DNA of 64,000 nucleotides. Origin: Aquatica leii. Lineage: Eukaryota; Arthropoda; Insecta; Coleoptera; Lampyridae. Both the position numbers and the translations under genes were made by a program. The DNA lies in assembly GCA_035610365.1 (NCBI GenBank), contig CM069432.1:108953529-109017528 (forward strand). Direction: 5' to 3'. Below are positions 23,101 to 32,230 of this stretch, piece by piece (positions within the stretch are counted from its first letter, which is position 1; the number at the start of each line of letters is the position of its first letter). The notes under the pieces are model-generated. The model was not told the DNA's origin and searched no databases. It saw only the letters and a list, made by a program, of their open reading frames with translations.

Positions 23101-25112
23101 ATTGCTCCAACCATTAGCTGTAGCTGCAGCTTCAAACTGCTTGTAGTAGGTTGACCATGGAACTTTACCATCAAAATTTGGTGGAACAACTTTAAACTTG
23201 TGTGTGGTTTTTTCCCGATGGTTCATTATTAAATCTTCACTCGTGACGCTTCCTTCACCGTGACAATTCATTTATGTCATTTTTTCTTCAAGCAGTTGTA
23301 TTCTTTCTCTCAATTTTTTCTCTAGCTTGTCTTCTATGGTTCTTGAATTTTCGTTTAACTTCTGTTCTAATTTGTGTTGTACTTCTTCTGTTTTGTCATT
23401 CACAGTTTCGCAAATTTCTTTTAAATTTAACATATCTGTTTGAGTTTCTTCTTGAACAATTTTAATTTGGCTTTCTATGCTCGTACGTATTTCTTCTTTT
23501 AAACTTCTAGAATTTTCCAACAATTTTTCTTTTATTTTTCTAGAATTTACTCCCATTTTCTGCGAATTTTCGTAAACCTTTTCGATCATATTTTTATTCA
23601 TCGATTCGAGAAAATATTTTTGAATTCATTTTAACTGCTTGCGAACGCGTAACCGGCATAAATTTAACCACGAATAATAAAAAAAAAAAGATTAATAACA
23701 CTTTATTTTAATAAAGCCCGACACTAGTTTAACGAAATGGAACAGCTAATAAAAAAAACACGCGAACTAAAGTTTGATTATTTACGCAATCAATGTTTTT
23801 ATTACGGGAGCGATATTACTTAATCATATTTACACTAAAAAAAACGCGAACAGCTTTATCTATTTACACGATTTCCACGGGTTTTAAACCCTACACTTGA
23901 CACCACTTTGTAACGAATTTATTTATTATAACTAATTTATTTAAACTACTAAAAATATTTTTACTTATACTAAAAATATGTACACTTTTAAATTAACCGA
24001 ACTAATTAAATCTAATAATATTTAATAAAAACACTTACACTAATTTATATCACTTGCACGAAGATAAGATAAAGTCCGCGGATAGCTTCACACACTTGTT
24101 TACACTAAAGTCACGTACTTCGTAGATTTATTTATAACACGCGTTAACGACTTATTTATTTAGACTTGAATAATCTTCTTAACACTGCAGTCTTCGCATT
24201 ACGGAAATGACTGACCTACGATTTGTTTGTACCGTATATATACACATTTTGGAAATCCTTCTCGAGTGTAATAAATTTATAATATATAAAGATTTATAAT
24301 ATTTTTTTTTTTTGAAAATATAATTGTTTTGATGTAATCAAAGGCTAATTTGTTTGGTTCTAAAAATGACTAGTTTTTTTATAATTAAGGAGCAAAAATA
24401 CAAAAAAACGTCAGATTTGAAATTTATTTGGTCTACAAAATTTTAAATAATTGTTATGACACAAAATTAATTAGGTCATTTTATCACAAAGCATAAAGGT
24501 ATAAAACAAATACTTTGAGTCTAAAAGTTCCTGCCTGTAGAAAGTAATCTATTTTAACTTACAGGGAATTAGTGATGGCGCTGGAACGATAATAGTTGCA
24601 AGTGAGGCCGCTGCAAAAGAATATAATTTAAAACCGTTAGCAAAAATATTAGGATATTCAACTGTAGGAGTCGATCCATCTATAATGGGAATTGGTCCCG
24701 TACCTGCAATCCAAAATGTATTAAAAGTGTGTGGATTAAATCTTAAAGACATTGATTTAATTGAGGTATACACATTATTTTACAACAATTTAATGTTGGT
24801 ATATGTTATTTCTATTAGATTAATGAAGCCTTTGCTGCTCAAACTCTTGCCTGTGCGAAACAATTAAATGTTGACATGGACAAACTTAATGTTAACGGTG
24901 GCGCAATTGCATTAGGACATCCATTAGCTGCATCTGGCGCTAGAATTACAGCACATCTTGTTCACGAACTTAGGTATATAACTTTTTGTGTTTTTATTTG
25001 TAATTGTAGTCATATTATAAATTTTAGGAGAAGAAAAGCAAAATATGGCATCGGGTCTGCTTGTATTGGAGGTGGACAAGGAATTGCTCTTCTTTTAGAA
25101 GCTCTTTATTAA
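11151..25112 (+). CDS. ACAA2: 3-ketoacyl-CoA thiolase, mitochondrial type (ACAA2-like), 8 exons
   Basis: Catalyses thiolytic cleavage of 3-ketoacyl-CoA in fatty-acid beta-oxidation. Exons with GT/AG borders and compatible phases: 11151-11169, 13892-14058, 14117-14248, 14364-14628, 14679-14854, 24565-24765, 24819-24973, 25028-25112. Joined length is 1200 nt, or 399 codons plus stop, close to the roughly 397 aa of vertebrate ACAA2. Visible marks: N-terminal [16 protein letters not shown]; the acyl-accepting cysteine in [16 protein letters not shown] (exon 3); [19 protein letters not shown] with the catalytic His (exon 7); and the second cysteine in [18 protein letters not shown] (exon 8). As in ACAA2 of other animals, no long cleavable presequence is seen. 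The first exon is only 19 nt (MSASVK plus one base) and is the least certain part. Intron 1 (2.7 kb) and intron 5 (9.7 kb) are filled with mobile elements; all other introns are short. Confidence 0.93.
11170..12327. other. Intron 1 of the thiolase gene, first part
   Basis: AT-rich intronic sequence following the donor GTATTTAA. No ORF or repeat boundary recognised. Confidence 0.6.
12328..12549. mobile_element. Palindromic pair of Penelope-type terminal repeats in intron 1
   Basis: Two arms of about 108 bp (12328-12435 and 12442-12549) are near-perfect reverse complements around a 6-bp centre. Each arm carries CTGATGA- (or mutated CTAATGA-)AGCCCCTTACGAAAG followed by GAAACGTTGGCAGC and ends in CCAAACCCGGAAGA. 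The same sequence forms the downstream end of the Penelope-like element at 27479-28978. It therefore looks like an inverted pair of Penelope pLTR ends with the body lost. The 74-aa ORF over the right arm is incidental. Confidence 0.8.
12392..12422 (-). ncRNA. Hammerhead-ribozyme-like core motif (left arm)
   Basis: On the minus strand, CTGATGA (12422-12416) is followed by a potential stem II (GCCC against GCGC, one mismatch) and then GAAAC (from 12395). Penelope-like elements are known to carry hammerhead motifs in their terminal repeats. An extra A sits between CTGATGA and the stem, and no cleavage triplet or stem I was confirmed, so activity is doubtful. The partner copy on the + strand (12455-12485) has G-to-A in the CTGATGA core. 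Confidence 0.45.
12550..13891. other. Intron 1 of the thiolase gene, second part
   Basis: AT-rich, ending in the acceptor TTGTTGCAG at 13883-13891. The minus-strand ORF at 13382-13591 has no recognisable features and is probably chance. Confidence 0.55.
14855..16438. other. Intron 5 of the thiolase gene, proximal part
   Basis: Begins with donor GTAAGT. No gene is seen. A GC-rich string at about 15424-15470 (TAGTGGCGGCTGGTCC...) resembles a hAT-type terminus, but no partner end was found. Confidence 0.5.
16439..17128 (-). mobile_element. Non-autonomous Helitron
   Basis: On the minus strand the element starts TCTATATATATAAAAATG (17128) and ends CTAG (16442-16439). A GC-rich hairpin TGCCAC-loop-GTGGCA lies about 12 nt before that end. 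It is flanked by A on the 5' side and T on the 3' side. 5'-TC, 3'-CTAG, subterminal hairpin and AT target are the defining Helitron marks. No Rep/helicase gene is present in the 690 bp, and the short ORFs here are incidental. Confidence 0.82.
17129..17651. other. Intron 5 sequence between Helitron and gypsy element
   Basis: No gene recognised. The minus ORF at 17185-17466 shows no family features. Confidence 0.45.
17683..18038 (-). other. 3' untranslated part of the gypsy element
   Basis: Between the end of pol and the repeated 31-bp end. No ORF of note apart from a short shadow frame. Confidence 0.5.
18039..19467 (-). pseudogene. Gypsy integrase, broken
   Basis: The zinc module ([19 protein letters not shown]...[10 protein letters not shown]) and the start of the DDE core ([10 protein letters not shown], then [18 protein letters not shown]) are readable at 19467-18950. 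The next recognisable block, [13 protein letters not shown], follows IANQ directly. The usual roughly 25-30 residues between them are missing, so the spacing of the first two catalytic aspartates is destroyed. A frame change near 18700-18920 follows. The ORF 18680-18039 then holds the C-terminal module ([23 protein letters not shown], then [10 protein letters not shown]). Confidence 0.8.
19474..20096 (-). pseudogene. Gypsy RNase H region, broken
   Basis: 20096-19760 carries the RNase H-like domain ([14 protein letters not shown], then [16 protein letters not shown], then [11 protein letters not shown]). The usual LDTDAS-type start reads VLNTVAR, so a catalytic aspartate is lost. After a frame change, 19746-19474 gives the domain end ([30 protein letters not shown]-like) and the linker to integrase. 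Confidence 0.78.
20097..20229. repeat. 64-bp perfect inverted duplication inside pol
   Basis: 20097-20160 and 20166-20229 are exact reverse complements with a 5-bp spacer. The sequence is the RT/RNase H junction of this gypsy element ([20 protein letters not shown]). The inverted copy was therefore made from the element itself, breaking the frame and creating a long hairpin. Confidence 0.93.
20159..21552 (-). pseudogene. Gypsy protease tail and reverse transcriptase, broken
   Basis: 21552-21175 holds the end of the protease domain ([13 protein letters not shown]) and the spacer. 21190-20708 holds RT N-terminal motifs ([17 protein letters not shown], then [14 protein letters not shown], then [19 protein letters not shown]). 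20614-20230 holds [20 protein letters not shown], the catalytic LVYLDDVIV and [13 protein letters not shown] stop or frame change lies between 20708 and 20614. The reading ends at the inverted duplication. Confidence 0.83.
21553..22180. mobile_element. Non-autonomous hAT element nested in the gypsy protease
   Basis: 628 bp with imperfect terminal inverted repeats, CATTGCCGGATTTAC at 21553 and the complement of CAGTGCCGGATTAAC at 22180. Exact 8-bp target duplications ATTCCCAG lie at 21545-21552 and 22181-22188. Eight-base duplications and CA(G/T)TG starts are the hAT hallmark. No transposase ORF. It splits the protease between ITEEVILG and IDVIKKYG. Confidence 0.88.
22189..23601 (-). pseudogene. 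Gypsy gag and N-terminal protease, broken
   Basis: From the ATG at 23601 a 109-residue, highly charged, coiled-coil-like segment (repeated EKLEENSR-type heptads) runs to an in-frame TAA at about 23272. Gag then reopens at once ([50 protein letters not shown]). After a stop near 22798, the frame from about 22752 gives the end of gag, a degenerate knuckle ([11 protein letters not shown], cysteines incomplete) and the protease active site [14 protein letters not shown]. It is then cut by the hAT insertion. Confidence 0.8.
23888..23906 (-). other. Primer-binding site of the intronic gypsy element
   Basis: On the minus strand, 3 nt inside the LTR, the sequence TGGTGTCAAGTGTAGGGTT begins with TGGTGTCA, as in tRNA-Leu-primed gypsy elements. 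This shows that 23909-24244 is the 5' LTR of this element. Confidence 0.65.
23909..24244 (-). repeat. 5' LTR of the intronic gypsy element
   Basis: Bounded by TGTAACG and TATATACA on the + strand. It is related to the solo LTR at 331-674 along its length. Confidence 0.8.
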
Positions 25113-25120
25113 ACAACCAA

Positions 25121-25126
25121 AATAAA
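25121..25126 (+). promoter_or_regulatory. Likely polyadenylation signal of the thiolase gene
   Basis: AATAAA lies 9 bp after the stop codon. This is a very short 3' UTR signal; a second AATAAA-like string further on cannot be excluded. Confidence 0.5.
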
Positions 25127-27040
25127 TATTTGTATTTCTATAATTCAAAAAAATTACAAATTATATACATCATTAAATTTAATAATGTCATACATAAATA
25201 CTTGTCTATTTATTTGATTTTTTTACAAACATTGGTATAAAAAGCATCAGACGTAAAAATAAAGATTGTGGTATGTATGTGTATGTAACACTTTGGTGTA
25301 CTCAAAACAAAAATTGTGATAATGCTATACAGGAATAGGTAAGAAAATTTTCTCTGATCATCGACTAGAATATTTTCAAATGTTCTATATTACGTCGAAC
25401 TTCTTCTAAAACGCTACACTACATTATGTAGATATTCCCGTAAATAAAGTTCAATAAGTCAAGTTCCAATTCTTTGGTTTTTGATCAATTAACAGAAGTT
25501 ACAGCAGGGCGCAGTATACATAACATAAATTATTGTACAATTTAAAGTAATATATTCAAGTGTTTAATAATCTACTAAATAAATAATGAACTTCAAGGTT
25601 TTGATTCCTTTATTAGACTTTCAAGAAATCTGAAATCTACGCAAAGGTTACAGGACTAAACAAAAAAGAAAAAAACACTAAGTGTACTCCGATCATTTGG
25701 CTAGAAAAGCTCTATTGCTACTTAGATAGCCAAGAAAGTAGCTAAAATAAAGAAAACTGCAGTTATCGCCACGATCCTTTTTGTCGCTGTAGCGTTTAGT
25801 TTTCTATTCTTTTAGTCTTAAGATCGATGTCACTTTGTTACGGGTTCCTGATGATGTGGACCATACCAAGTCAAAAATATACAAAAAAATATATCTAGGC
25901 ACTACTATAAAGTAGTGTCGCCGAATAACTCAACACAAGAGAGAGATCTAAACCCGTAACTAAAAAGGTCCACACAGGTACTAAAGGACAAATTAAGATC
26001 AACAACTTAATTGTGTAAATAAAAAGTCTTACAAGCCAATTGATACTGTAATAATAGATTTAGTAGGTTGTACGGGTGTCCCAGGACAAACCTGTCGATC
26101 GATATACGACAAAGTAGCCTTACGAAAAATCAAAAACATAACAAAATTGATATGCCAATTTCAACCAAAATTTTGTAAGAAATTTTAAAATTAATTTATT
26201 TTAACTAACTGTTTACATGTAATTTAGATATGATTGTGAAATGTAGCTAATTTTTGCCAAAACTAACATTAATAGTGAATCTTCAAGTGGAAAAACTTTC
26301 CTTTTTCGTATAATAATTACGGGTCATTGAATTCACTGGTTTCTAGTTTGATTTGGTAATTAACGTATTGTGGATTTGTGCGTGAGTTTGTTTCGCAATC
26401 CAATTTTCTTCGTCTTGGTGGCGGATCATTGAGAAATCTTCCGACGGTAAATTATTCATATGGTTCTAGTATCCTATCAAGATCCCGGACGACGTCAACT
26501 GGCCTATGCTAACCAGGAACTCGACTTCAAACAGTAAAGGTATTTATTGATTATCGATTGCTTATTTATGCGTCAAGTCTGTTTTTATACATTTGCGAAA
26601 TTTTATTGTTTTTTTAAATTATGCGCACACGGTCGTGTCTTTGTTTTTTTCTTTTTAAAAAAATGTAATTTAGTTTGTTTATTTTTTGTTTTAAATTTTC
26701 ATTTTTGTTTTTTTTAAAGATATTATTTGTGTCAAATTGACTTTAGTTTTAATCATGATTTTAATGTAGATTTCCTGTTTTATTGCTTGTCTAATTTATT
26801 TCAATTATGTAATAAATTGTTAAATGTAACGAAGCTTTTATTCCGTCGGTCTACGCGTTTGTGACTTTTTAAAATATTTCAGATTCGTGCGATACACTCT
26901 TCCGGTAAGTCCCATTTGAGTGTATCCATTTGAAGCGCAGTCGTGGTTGGCTAGGGCCTCTAGTCCTTCCTGGCGCACTTTGATTTTGACTTTTTGATTT
27001 TGTGTCTTCGTCAAGTTTTCCAAATCAATCACAAAATTTT
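25127..27040. other. Intergenic, no gene recognised
   Basis: AT-rich, without convincing coding sequence. The minus-strand ORF 26838-27071 (77 aa) has an unusually GC-rich, codon-like appearance and may be a retroelement fragment, but I recognise no domain. Confidence 0.45.
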
Positions 27041-27121
27041 GCATATAACCCACCCCGTCTTCACTGAGCACCGGCGTGCCACCGTTACCTTATTTCAGGC
27101 AAGTGACATTGTTTCAACTTT
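27041..27121 (+). repeat. About 80-bp repeat also found at 54924-54994 plus 58450-58475
   Basis: Both copies share AACCCACCCCGTCTT, GAGCACCGGC, CCTTATTTCAGGCAAGTG and TTTGCATGTAACA in order. Here it directly precedes a gypsy leader, so it may be the 3' part of that element's LTR. This copy gives the empty target site for the Harbinger element at 54995-58449. Confidence 0.65.
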
Positions 27122-27221
27122 TGCATGTAACAGAAATATTTGGCGTCTCGCCTTAGCCTGTTTTTCGAATTTTAGTTTGCCTGTTGCCGTCTTGTAATTT
27201 CATTTTATAATAGGTTACAAA

Positions 27222-27478
27222 TTGATTGTTAATCGTTTATTGCATAACGAATTACGTTATGAGATTTTAATTAGAGGTGTTGATGCATCTTTAGGTGTTG
27301 TCGTATTACGAGGTCTACTTAAGAATTTTCTTATTGAAGAAGCCGCCGGTAAAGTATCTCGTCCCGCATATCCTTTCGATTTTAATGTAGATAAATTAGC
27401 GATAAGAGAAGGTATCAATGAGCTTAGGAAATTAATCGATTCATTGAAAATTACTCCAACTACAAAAATTTCTAAGAT
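27222..27478 (+). pseudogene. Gypsy gag, N-terminal fragment
   Basis: VNRLLHNELRYEILIRGVD, then LLKNFLIEEAAGK, then YPFDFNVDKLAIREGINELRKL is the start of a gypsy Gag. The true start codon is not certain. The reading runs into Penelope sequence at about 27479. Confidence 0.7.
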
Positions 27479-27532
27479 AAGAACGTCTTCCGGGTTTGGA
27501 CCGTGTCAATGTTGTAACCGAAGTTGCCAACC

Positions 27533-27563
27533 TTTCGCCCACTTTCGTAAGGGGCTTCATCAG
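27533..27563 (-). ncRNA. Hammerhead-ribozyme-like motif of the Penelope element
   Basis: CTGATGA at 27563-27557 is followed by GCCC...GGGC, a perfect 4-bp stem II, and GAAA at 27536-27533. One unpaired A sits between CTGATGA and the stem. Penelope hammerheads are known; the missing check is stem I and a cleavage site. Confidence 0.5.
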
Positions 27564-27838
27564 GGCGTGAGAGAAATCGAAGAACTCAAACAAGCAACCG
27601 AAATCTAACTAAACACTTCTCAAAAGTTAGGTAATCAACTTGTGAACCAAGTCAGAATCTAAACTCAGAAAAGGTAAGAAAGAAAACGATAAACTTGAAA
27701 AAGCAAACCAAAATCTAACAAAGAACCACTACAGAGTTAGCTAATCAACTTGTGAACCAAGCTAGATTCTAAACTTCATAGAAGTGACTTAAAAGGAAAT
27801 AGTCTCCGTATATAAAGAAGAAGTATCGTCACGGCTGG

Positions 27839-28895
27839 TTAAGCTCGACTCTGAGTTACGGTTGAACGAGGGCGTGTTTTCGATAAAGGACTAATGACCG
27901 GGAACCAAAGAGGGGATAGCTCGAAACCATGATCACGATTGAAGTTATTGGGGTGTTTGATGATTTCTATGCTTTCTCGAAATTTCCTGTTAAAAAAGAA
28001 TGGAGATTTGGCAATCACCAAAACGTTTTTGGGAAGTCCGTATAGACGAGGTGGCTTAGAATCTGAAGGGGTAAGTCTACGTTTAGTTTCGGGAGGTAGA
28101 TTGGAAGATTTGATGATTTGGATAACCTCACGTTTAATCCTCGAAGTGGGATTACGAGTTAGAAGAGCGTACGTTTCCTCAGACACAATAGAATGGATTT
28201 TCGCAACATAATCAATATGGTTCAAGACGACAGTAGCATTGCCTTTGTCGGCTGGAAGAACAATAATATCAGGGTTCTTACGAAGACTTTTTAGGGCTAA
28301 CTCTTCCGACCTACAAATGTTGGGTTTAGGAATTTTAGATGATTCAAGGATTTTTCCAGTGTTAATACGAATGGGATCTGAGATATGGCGAGGAAGATGT
28401 CTTATAGAAGACTCGACAGCACAAAATATCTTTTTTAGGAATACGTTTGGGAGCAACAGTTAAATTCAAACCCTTAGATAGCACCGATTCCTGTTCTGAA
28501 GTGAGAACCAAACTAGATAAATTAACAACCGTCTTTAAAGAGTTAGTAGTAGATGAAACTTTACGATCCTTGGATTCCAATATTTGAAACTTTTTGAGAT
28601 GACCTTCAGTGGTTAGTCGTAGAGTGGTATCAGACTGCTGGTAAGTAATGTTGTCAAAGAGATTCCAATCATCCGGGGAAAGAGTATTGGCCAACTCAAG
28701 ATGAAGGTAAAAGAGCTGTTTCGAAATGGTGCCTAACTCTCGCCTAGTTTGCTTAATCCGTTCGAGTACTAACGCTAGACTAGCACGGTGTAAGATGTTT
28801 TTCGAAGAACGTGTCTGAATGTGAAACTTGATTCTGAGAAATGCAGGAATGATGTTGTGGTCACGACAACGACTAAGAAAGGTTAAAGTGCACAA
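27839..28895 (-). pseudogene. Penelope-like reverse transcriptase, internally deleted
   Basis: 28895-28362 reads as the N-terminal domain. After a frameshift, 28456-27980 has the Penelope signature LKSLRKNPDIIVLPADKGNATVVL and KRRLTPSDSKPPRLYGLPK. The reading then jumps to FRESIEIIKHPNNFNRDHGFELSPLW, which belongs to the far C-terminal GIY-YIG side. The central RT palm with its catalytic aspartates is missing. Confidence 0.78.
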
Positions 28896-28978
28896 AAGTT
28901 TGACGAGTTTGTGACGAAGTTTGGAAAATACGGAGGTTTTGGAAGAAATATTCTCCCCGTAGAGATTGTTATATATTT

Positions 28979-29759
28979 GAATGCATTTTTAGAACGAGTT
29001 GCCAAACTTCAATTATCGCGTAACGTTTCAATCATTAGTTATTTTTGGAGTGTACTGATATTTTTACAAGTCATGCATTGATTTTTGTCAGATCTATTCG
29101 TAAGTCAGTTAATTCTTAGGAAGTTTTAGTTAAATTTTTGCGTGAACAATTCCAGCCTACCGATTATGACGAACGACTCATTAAAGAAATTAAGCGTCGT
29201 ACTCAAGCTAATGATGAGCATATGGGTATTTACGTTGCAATTATTCGCAACATGTTTTCACGTCTCGATCAGCTTTTTTCTGAAGAAAAACAGTTAAAGA
29301 TCTTGTTAAGAAATATTTCTCCCGTTTACCAAACTCAGCTTGGTTTGTCGTCAGTTACTTCAGGTGATGAGTTAATTAAATTTGGTCGTATTATCGAGGA
29401 TCGCATGCAAGCTATTGAAGCTTACACGACTCCATCTCGTAGAAAGCAGGACATGGAATCTCGCTTACGTTACATCTCAAGTTAAAGACACTTTTCACGT
29501 TCTTCGAATAACCTTAGTATTGGTGAAAAATTTATACCACCTGTTAGACAAAATTTACGAATACCGTCTTCTAATACCGCACCTTCTACACGAAGGTTAG
29601 CTATCGTTAATGCGCCTGCTTCTTCTAATCGTAGCAGTCCGCAATTATGTTGGAATTGTAAGAAGCCAAACCATCGAGCTGTTTCTTGCAAGGAACCTAA
29701 GAAAGGTTTATTTTCTATCATTGTGGCAAATCTAACGTTACGGTCCGCACTTGTTTTAA
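28979..29759 (+). pseudogene. Gypsy gag, C-terminal part with zinc knuckle
   Basis: 29138-29485 gives a retrotransposon Gag core (REQFQPTDYDERLIKEIKRR, then FSRLDQLFSEEKQLKILLRN). After a frame change, a single knuckle CWNCKKPNHRAVSC is read near 29650. Confidence 0.75.
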
Positions 29760-30173
29760 GTGTTCGGGAAACGATTAAAGGACGTACTGAGAAGCCGTTT
29801 AGTGACGTCAGAGGTTAAAGTTAAATCGGCTGTCTATTTTAATAGTCTTCATTCCACGAAGAATAAGAGTTTTATTAAGAATAGAGTTGTGTTGGATTAT
29901 GTTTTCGAGTCTGCTGATTCTGACAAAATACCTTTGGTCTATGTTAAAGTTTTTGGTCACGAAATTTTAAGTTTATTGGATAGTGGCGCTTCTCGCGATA
30001 TTTTTGGTTCTAAAGGTTGGGAAATTTTCAGTCAGTTAAGTTTAAAGTTAAATAAATCAGTTAAAATTAATTGTGTTGTCGCTAATGGTAAATCAGAACA
30101 GAGTTTAGGTTGACTTCTCGTCCCAATTGAACTTAAGGCAAAAATTGTTGCTTTAGAAGTTTTAGCAGTTGTG
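29760..30173 (+). pseudogene. Gypsy protease
   Basis: VYVKVFGHEILSLLDSGASRDIFG contains the aspartic-protease DSGA active site. A stop follows GKSEQSLG at about 30113, and the homologous reading continues (VPIELKAKIVALEVLAV) up to the copia junction. Confidence 0.75.
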
Positions 30174-30179
30174 TTTTAG

Positions 30180-30265
30180 ACACTAACTGGGTATTTAGTT
30201 TCAAAGCTTTAGAAGAAAAACCGGAAGATAAATTTAAAGCGAGGTTAGTAGTTAGGAATTTTAAG
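30180..30265 (+). pseudogene. Copia RT N-terminal fragment in inverted orientation
   Basis: NWVFSFKALEEKPEDKFKAR followed by LVVRNF is the conserved start of copia RT. It is on the + strand, whereas all other copia parts here are on the minus strand. Confidence 0.65.
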
Positions 30266-31871
30266 TATGCAATAGTGTAATTCAATATTATTCCCTTTTG
30301 TTTGCAATAATTTTTAACTTCACCAGACAAATATTCACCGCCATTGTCACAACGAAGTCTTGAAACTTTTCTTTCAAATTTAGCCTCGACCATTTCAATA
30401 TATTCTTTAAATTTACTATCTACATCACTCATTTTTTTTATCAGATAAATTACTGTAAAATTGGAAAAATCATCTATAAAACTTACAAAGTATTTGTTAC
30501 CATCATATGCTTCAGGAGTGATCGGGTCGCACACATCTGAATGAACATTCTTTTACTCTTTGTTCTTTGATTGAAAGGAAATCTAGTCATTTTGCCATTT
30601 ATACAAGGCTCACAAAATTCTACTTCTTGAAATTTAGTGTTTTTATAGATCCCTAACACTACATTTTTCTTAATCAATTCTTTTAACCCTGAATAGCTTA
30701 CATGAGCGTACCTTCTATGCCATGTTTTAAAATCATTGTCAACACTCTCAACATTTAAACATTCTGTAGTTACAACCTTGAATGTTATTTCATATAAATT
30801 CTTTCTATAACCTATTCCTAGTACTCTATTGTTTACGTCTCTTAATTTGACTTTTCCATCATCTAAAACTACCCCCACATTTGAAGTTTCTAACCTTTTT
30901 ACAGACAATAATTTTTTTCTTAACTTAGGAACATAAAAAACATTTTTTATCGTACACCTTATGTTTTCTTCACCTACATTACTCAAAACTTTTAAATTTC
31001 CAACACCAACTGCTGTTAGATAACTGTCATTTTTTACCACAGCTATTTTTATTGGGTTATCCAGCACCAATAAATCAGAGAAATAAAGTTTTTCACTCAC
31101 CATGTGGTCCGTACAACCTGAGTCCACAAAAAACGTTATGATGTTATCCTCTTTTTCTTTTTCCATGTCTTGTCCATTTGTTTCTCCCATAAAACCTACA
31201 CTTTTGTCTTCCCTCGTACTGGTACTACCATTTACTTCTTGATCTTCTTGCTGTACGTAGTTGCTTCTACAATTAGAATGCCTACTTGCGTTCCTTTCAT
31301 GACTTTGACTGTTGAATCGCCCTCTGTAGTTATGAAAACTTTCGCTTTTGTTCGGGTTTGCCAATTTCCTTTTTTCATATTCATCAATTAGTTTCTTCTT
31401 TACTGACTCAAATGTGACATCTTGTAAATTTTCTATAACTGTAACCAATGTATCATAGGACTGCGGTAATGCCAGCAAAATACTGCACACAAGATCTTGA
31501 TCAGGTATTTCGTTCCCAGATTCTTTCATTTTTCTTGCTATTTCTTCATATTGTTGCACAAACGCTTCCATCGACTCGTTTTCTTTTAGTTTCAGGCTTA
31601 ACAACTTCTTCTTTAAATATAATTGGCCATGTATCCCTTCCTTCTCATATTTTTGACGTAAGGTTTCCCACATTTCATATGCATTTGCTTTTTCCCTTAA
31701 ACACTCTAACTGGTTATTGTCTACACACTGGACTACTAATAATTTTGCTTTGTTGTCTTTTCTAATTTTCTCTTGTTTTACCTTTTCCTCTGTTATTTCG
31801 CTAATTTTTAAGCACTTCATTACATGTTCAACCACACCTTGCTCCTCCAAAAGTTCATTCTGAACTTTCAA
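30266..31871 (-). pseudogene. Copia gag-protease-integrase, truncated
   Basis: A 462-codon frame from 31871 encodes a UBN2-type Gag (ending KRKLANPN), with no clear CCHC knuckle left. It continues with the protease FFVDSGCTDHMVS, the pre-integrase zinc module (WHRRYAHVSYSGL...CEPCINGKMTRFPF), a frame change near 30500, and the integrase core start (FVSFIDDFSNFTVIY, then LRCDNGGEYLS). It ends in mid-core, before the catalytic glutamate region. Confidence 0.85.
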
Positions 31872-32049
31872 TTATAATAATTTCCACCTTCTAGTAATTC
31901 GATTTGGTAATTCTTTCCATTTGCTTGAGACAATTTTCAATATTTTTCTTGCATTTACCATGTGTCACTAACCTCAAATTTTCTTTTTGAACTGCTTTTC
32001 GTTTTATTCTTTAAACTAATTAGACAGAGCACATCCTGAGCCCATAACC

Positions 32050-32230
32050 TGTTGTTATTAAAGCTTGAAATTACTTTTGAGTGCTTTATTTACTACGATG
32101 ATACAGGAAAAACATAAATTCATATTCTACTTAACACAACAACTTATTTCATACATTACTTTTTTTAATTCTTACTTCACGTCTCACTGCTACCAAATTT
32201 GCTATGATTTTAGCGTCATTTATATTAACA
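32050..32230 (-). repeat. 5' LTR of the copia element (181 bp)
   Basis: Bounded TGTTGTTATT and TATTAACA. The adjoining internal sequence begins GGTTATGGGCTCAGG on the minus strand, like the half-tRNA-Met primer site of copia elements. The partner LTR is absent. Confidence 0.65.

Larger units (their letters stand above)
17652..24269 (-). mobile_element. Degenerate gypsy element in thiolase intron 5, with circle-like junction
   Basis: One complete LTR (23909-24244), a primer-binding site, gag and pol run on the minus strand, antisense to the host gene. Instead of a second full LTR, the same 31-bp sequence lies at both ends (17652-17682 and 24239-24269). It spans the last 25 bp of the internal region plus the first 6 bp of the LTR. 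The order is therefore internal end, LTR, internal region, internal end, 6 bp of LTR. The coding region has several stops and frameshifts, a 64-bp inverted duplication in pol, a hAT insertion in the protease and a gap in the integrase core. Confidence 0.85.
27479..28978 (-). mobile_element. Penelope-like retroelement nested in gag, RT core deleted
   Basis: The minus-strand coding remnants (28895-27839) lead into a terminal repeat at about 27570-27480 that matches the arms of the palindrome at 12328-12549, including the hammerhead-like motif. The gag of the host gypsy element stops at its left edge and resumes at its right edge (AFLERVAKLQLSRNVS-like, about 28983). Confidence 0.78.
30175..32230 (-). 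mobile_element. Copia element, truncated, with inverted RT fragment at its far end
   Basis: On the minus strand the order is LTR (32230-32050), primer-binding region (GGTTATGGGCTCAGG just inside it), Gag, protease, and integrase up to about 30266. There the coding sequence stops in mid-integrase. It is joined head-to-head to a copia RT start on the + strand (30180-30265, containing KFKARLVVR). The remaining RT and the 3' LTR are gone. Confidence 0.78.

Noticed and set aside
26838-27071. 77-codon minus-strand ORF as a gene
   Set aside because: Codon-like composition but no domain, start context or repeat partner to support it.
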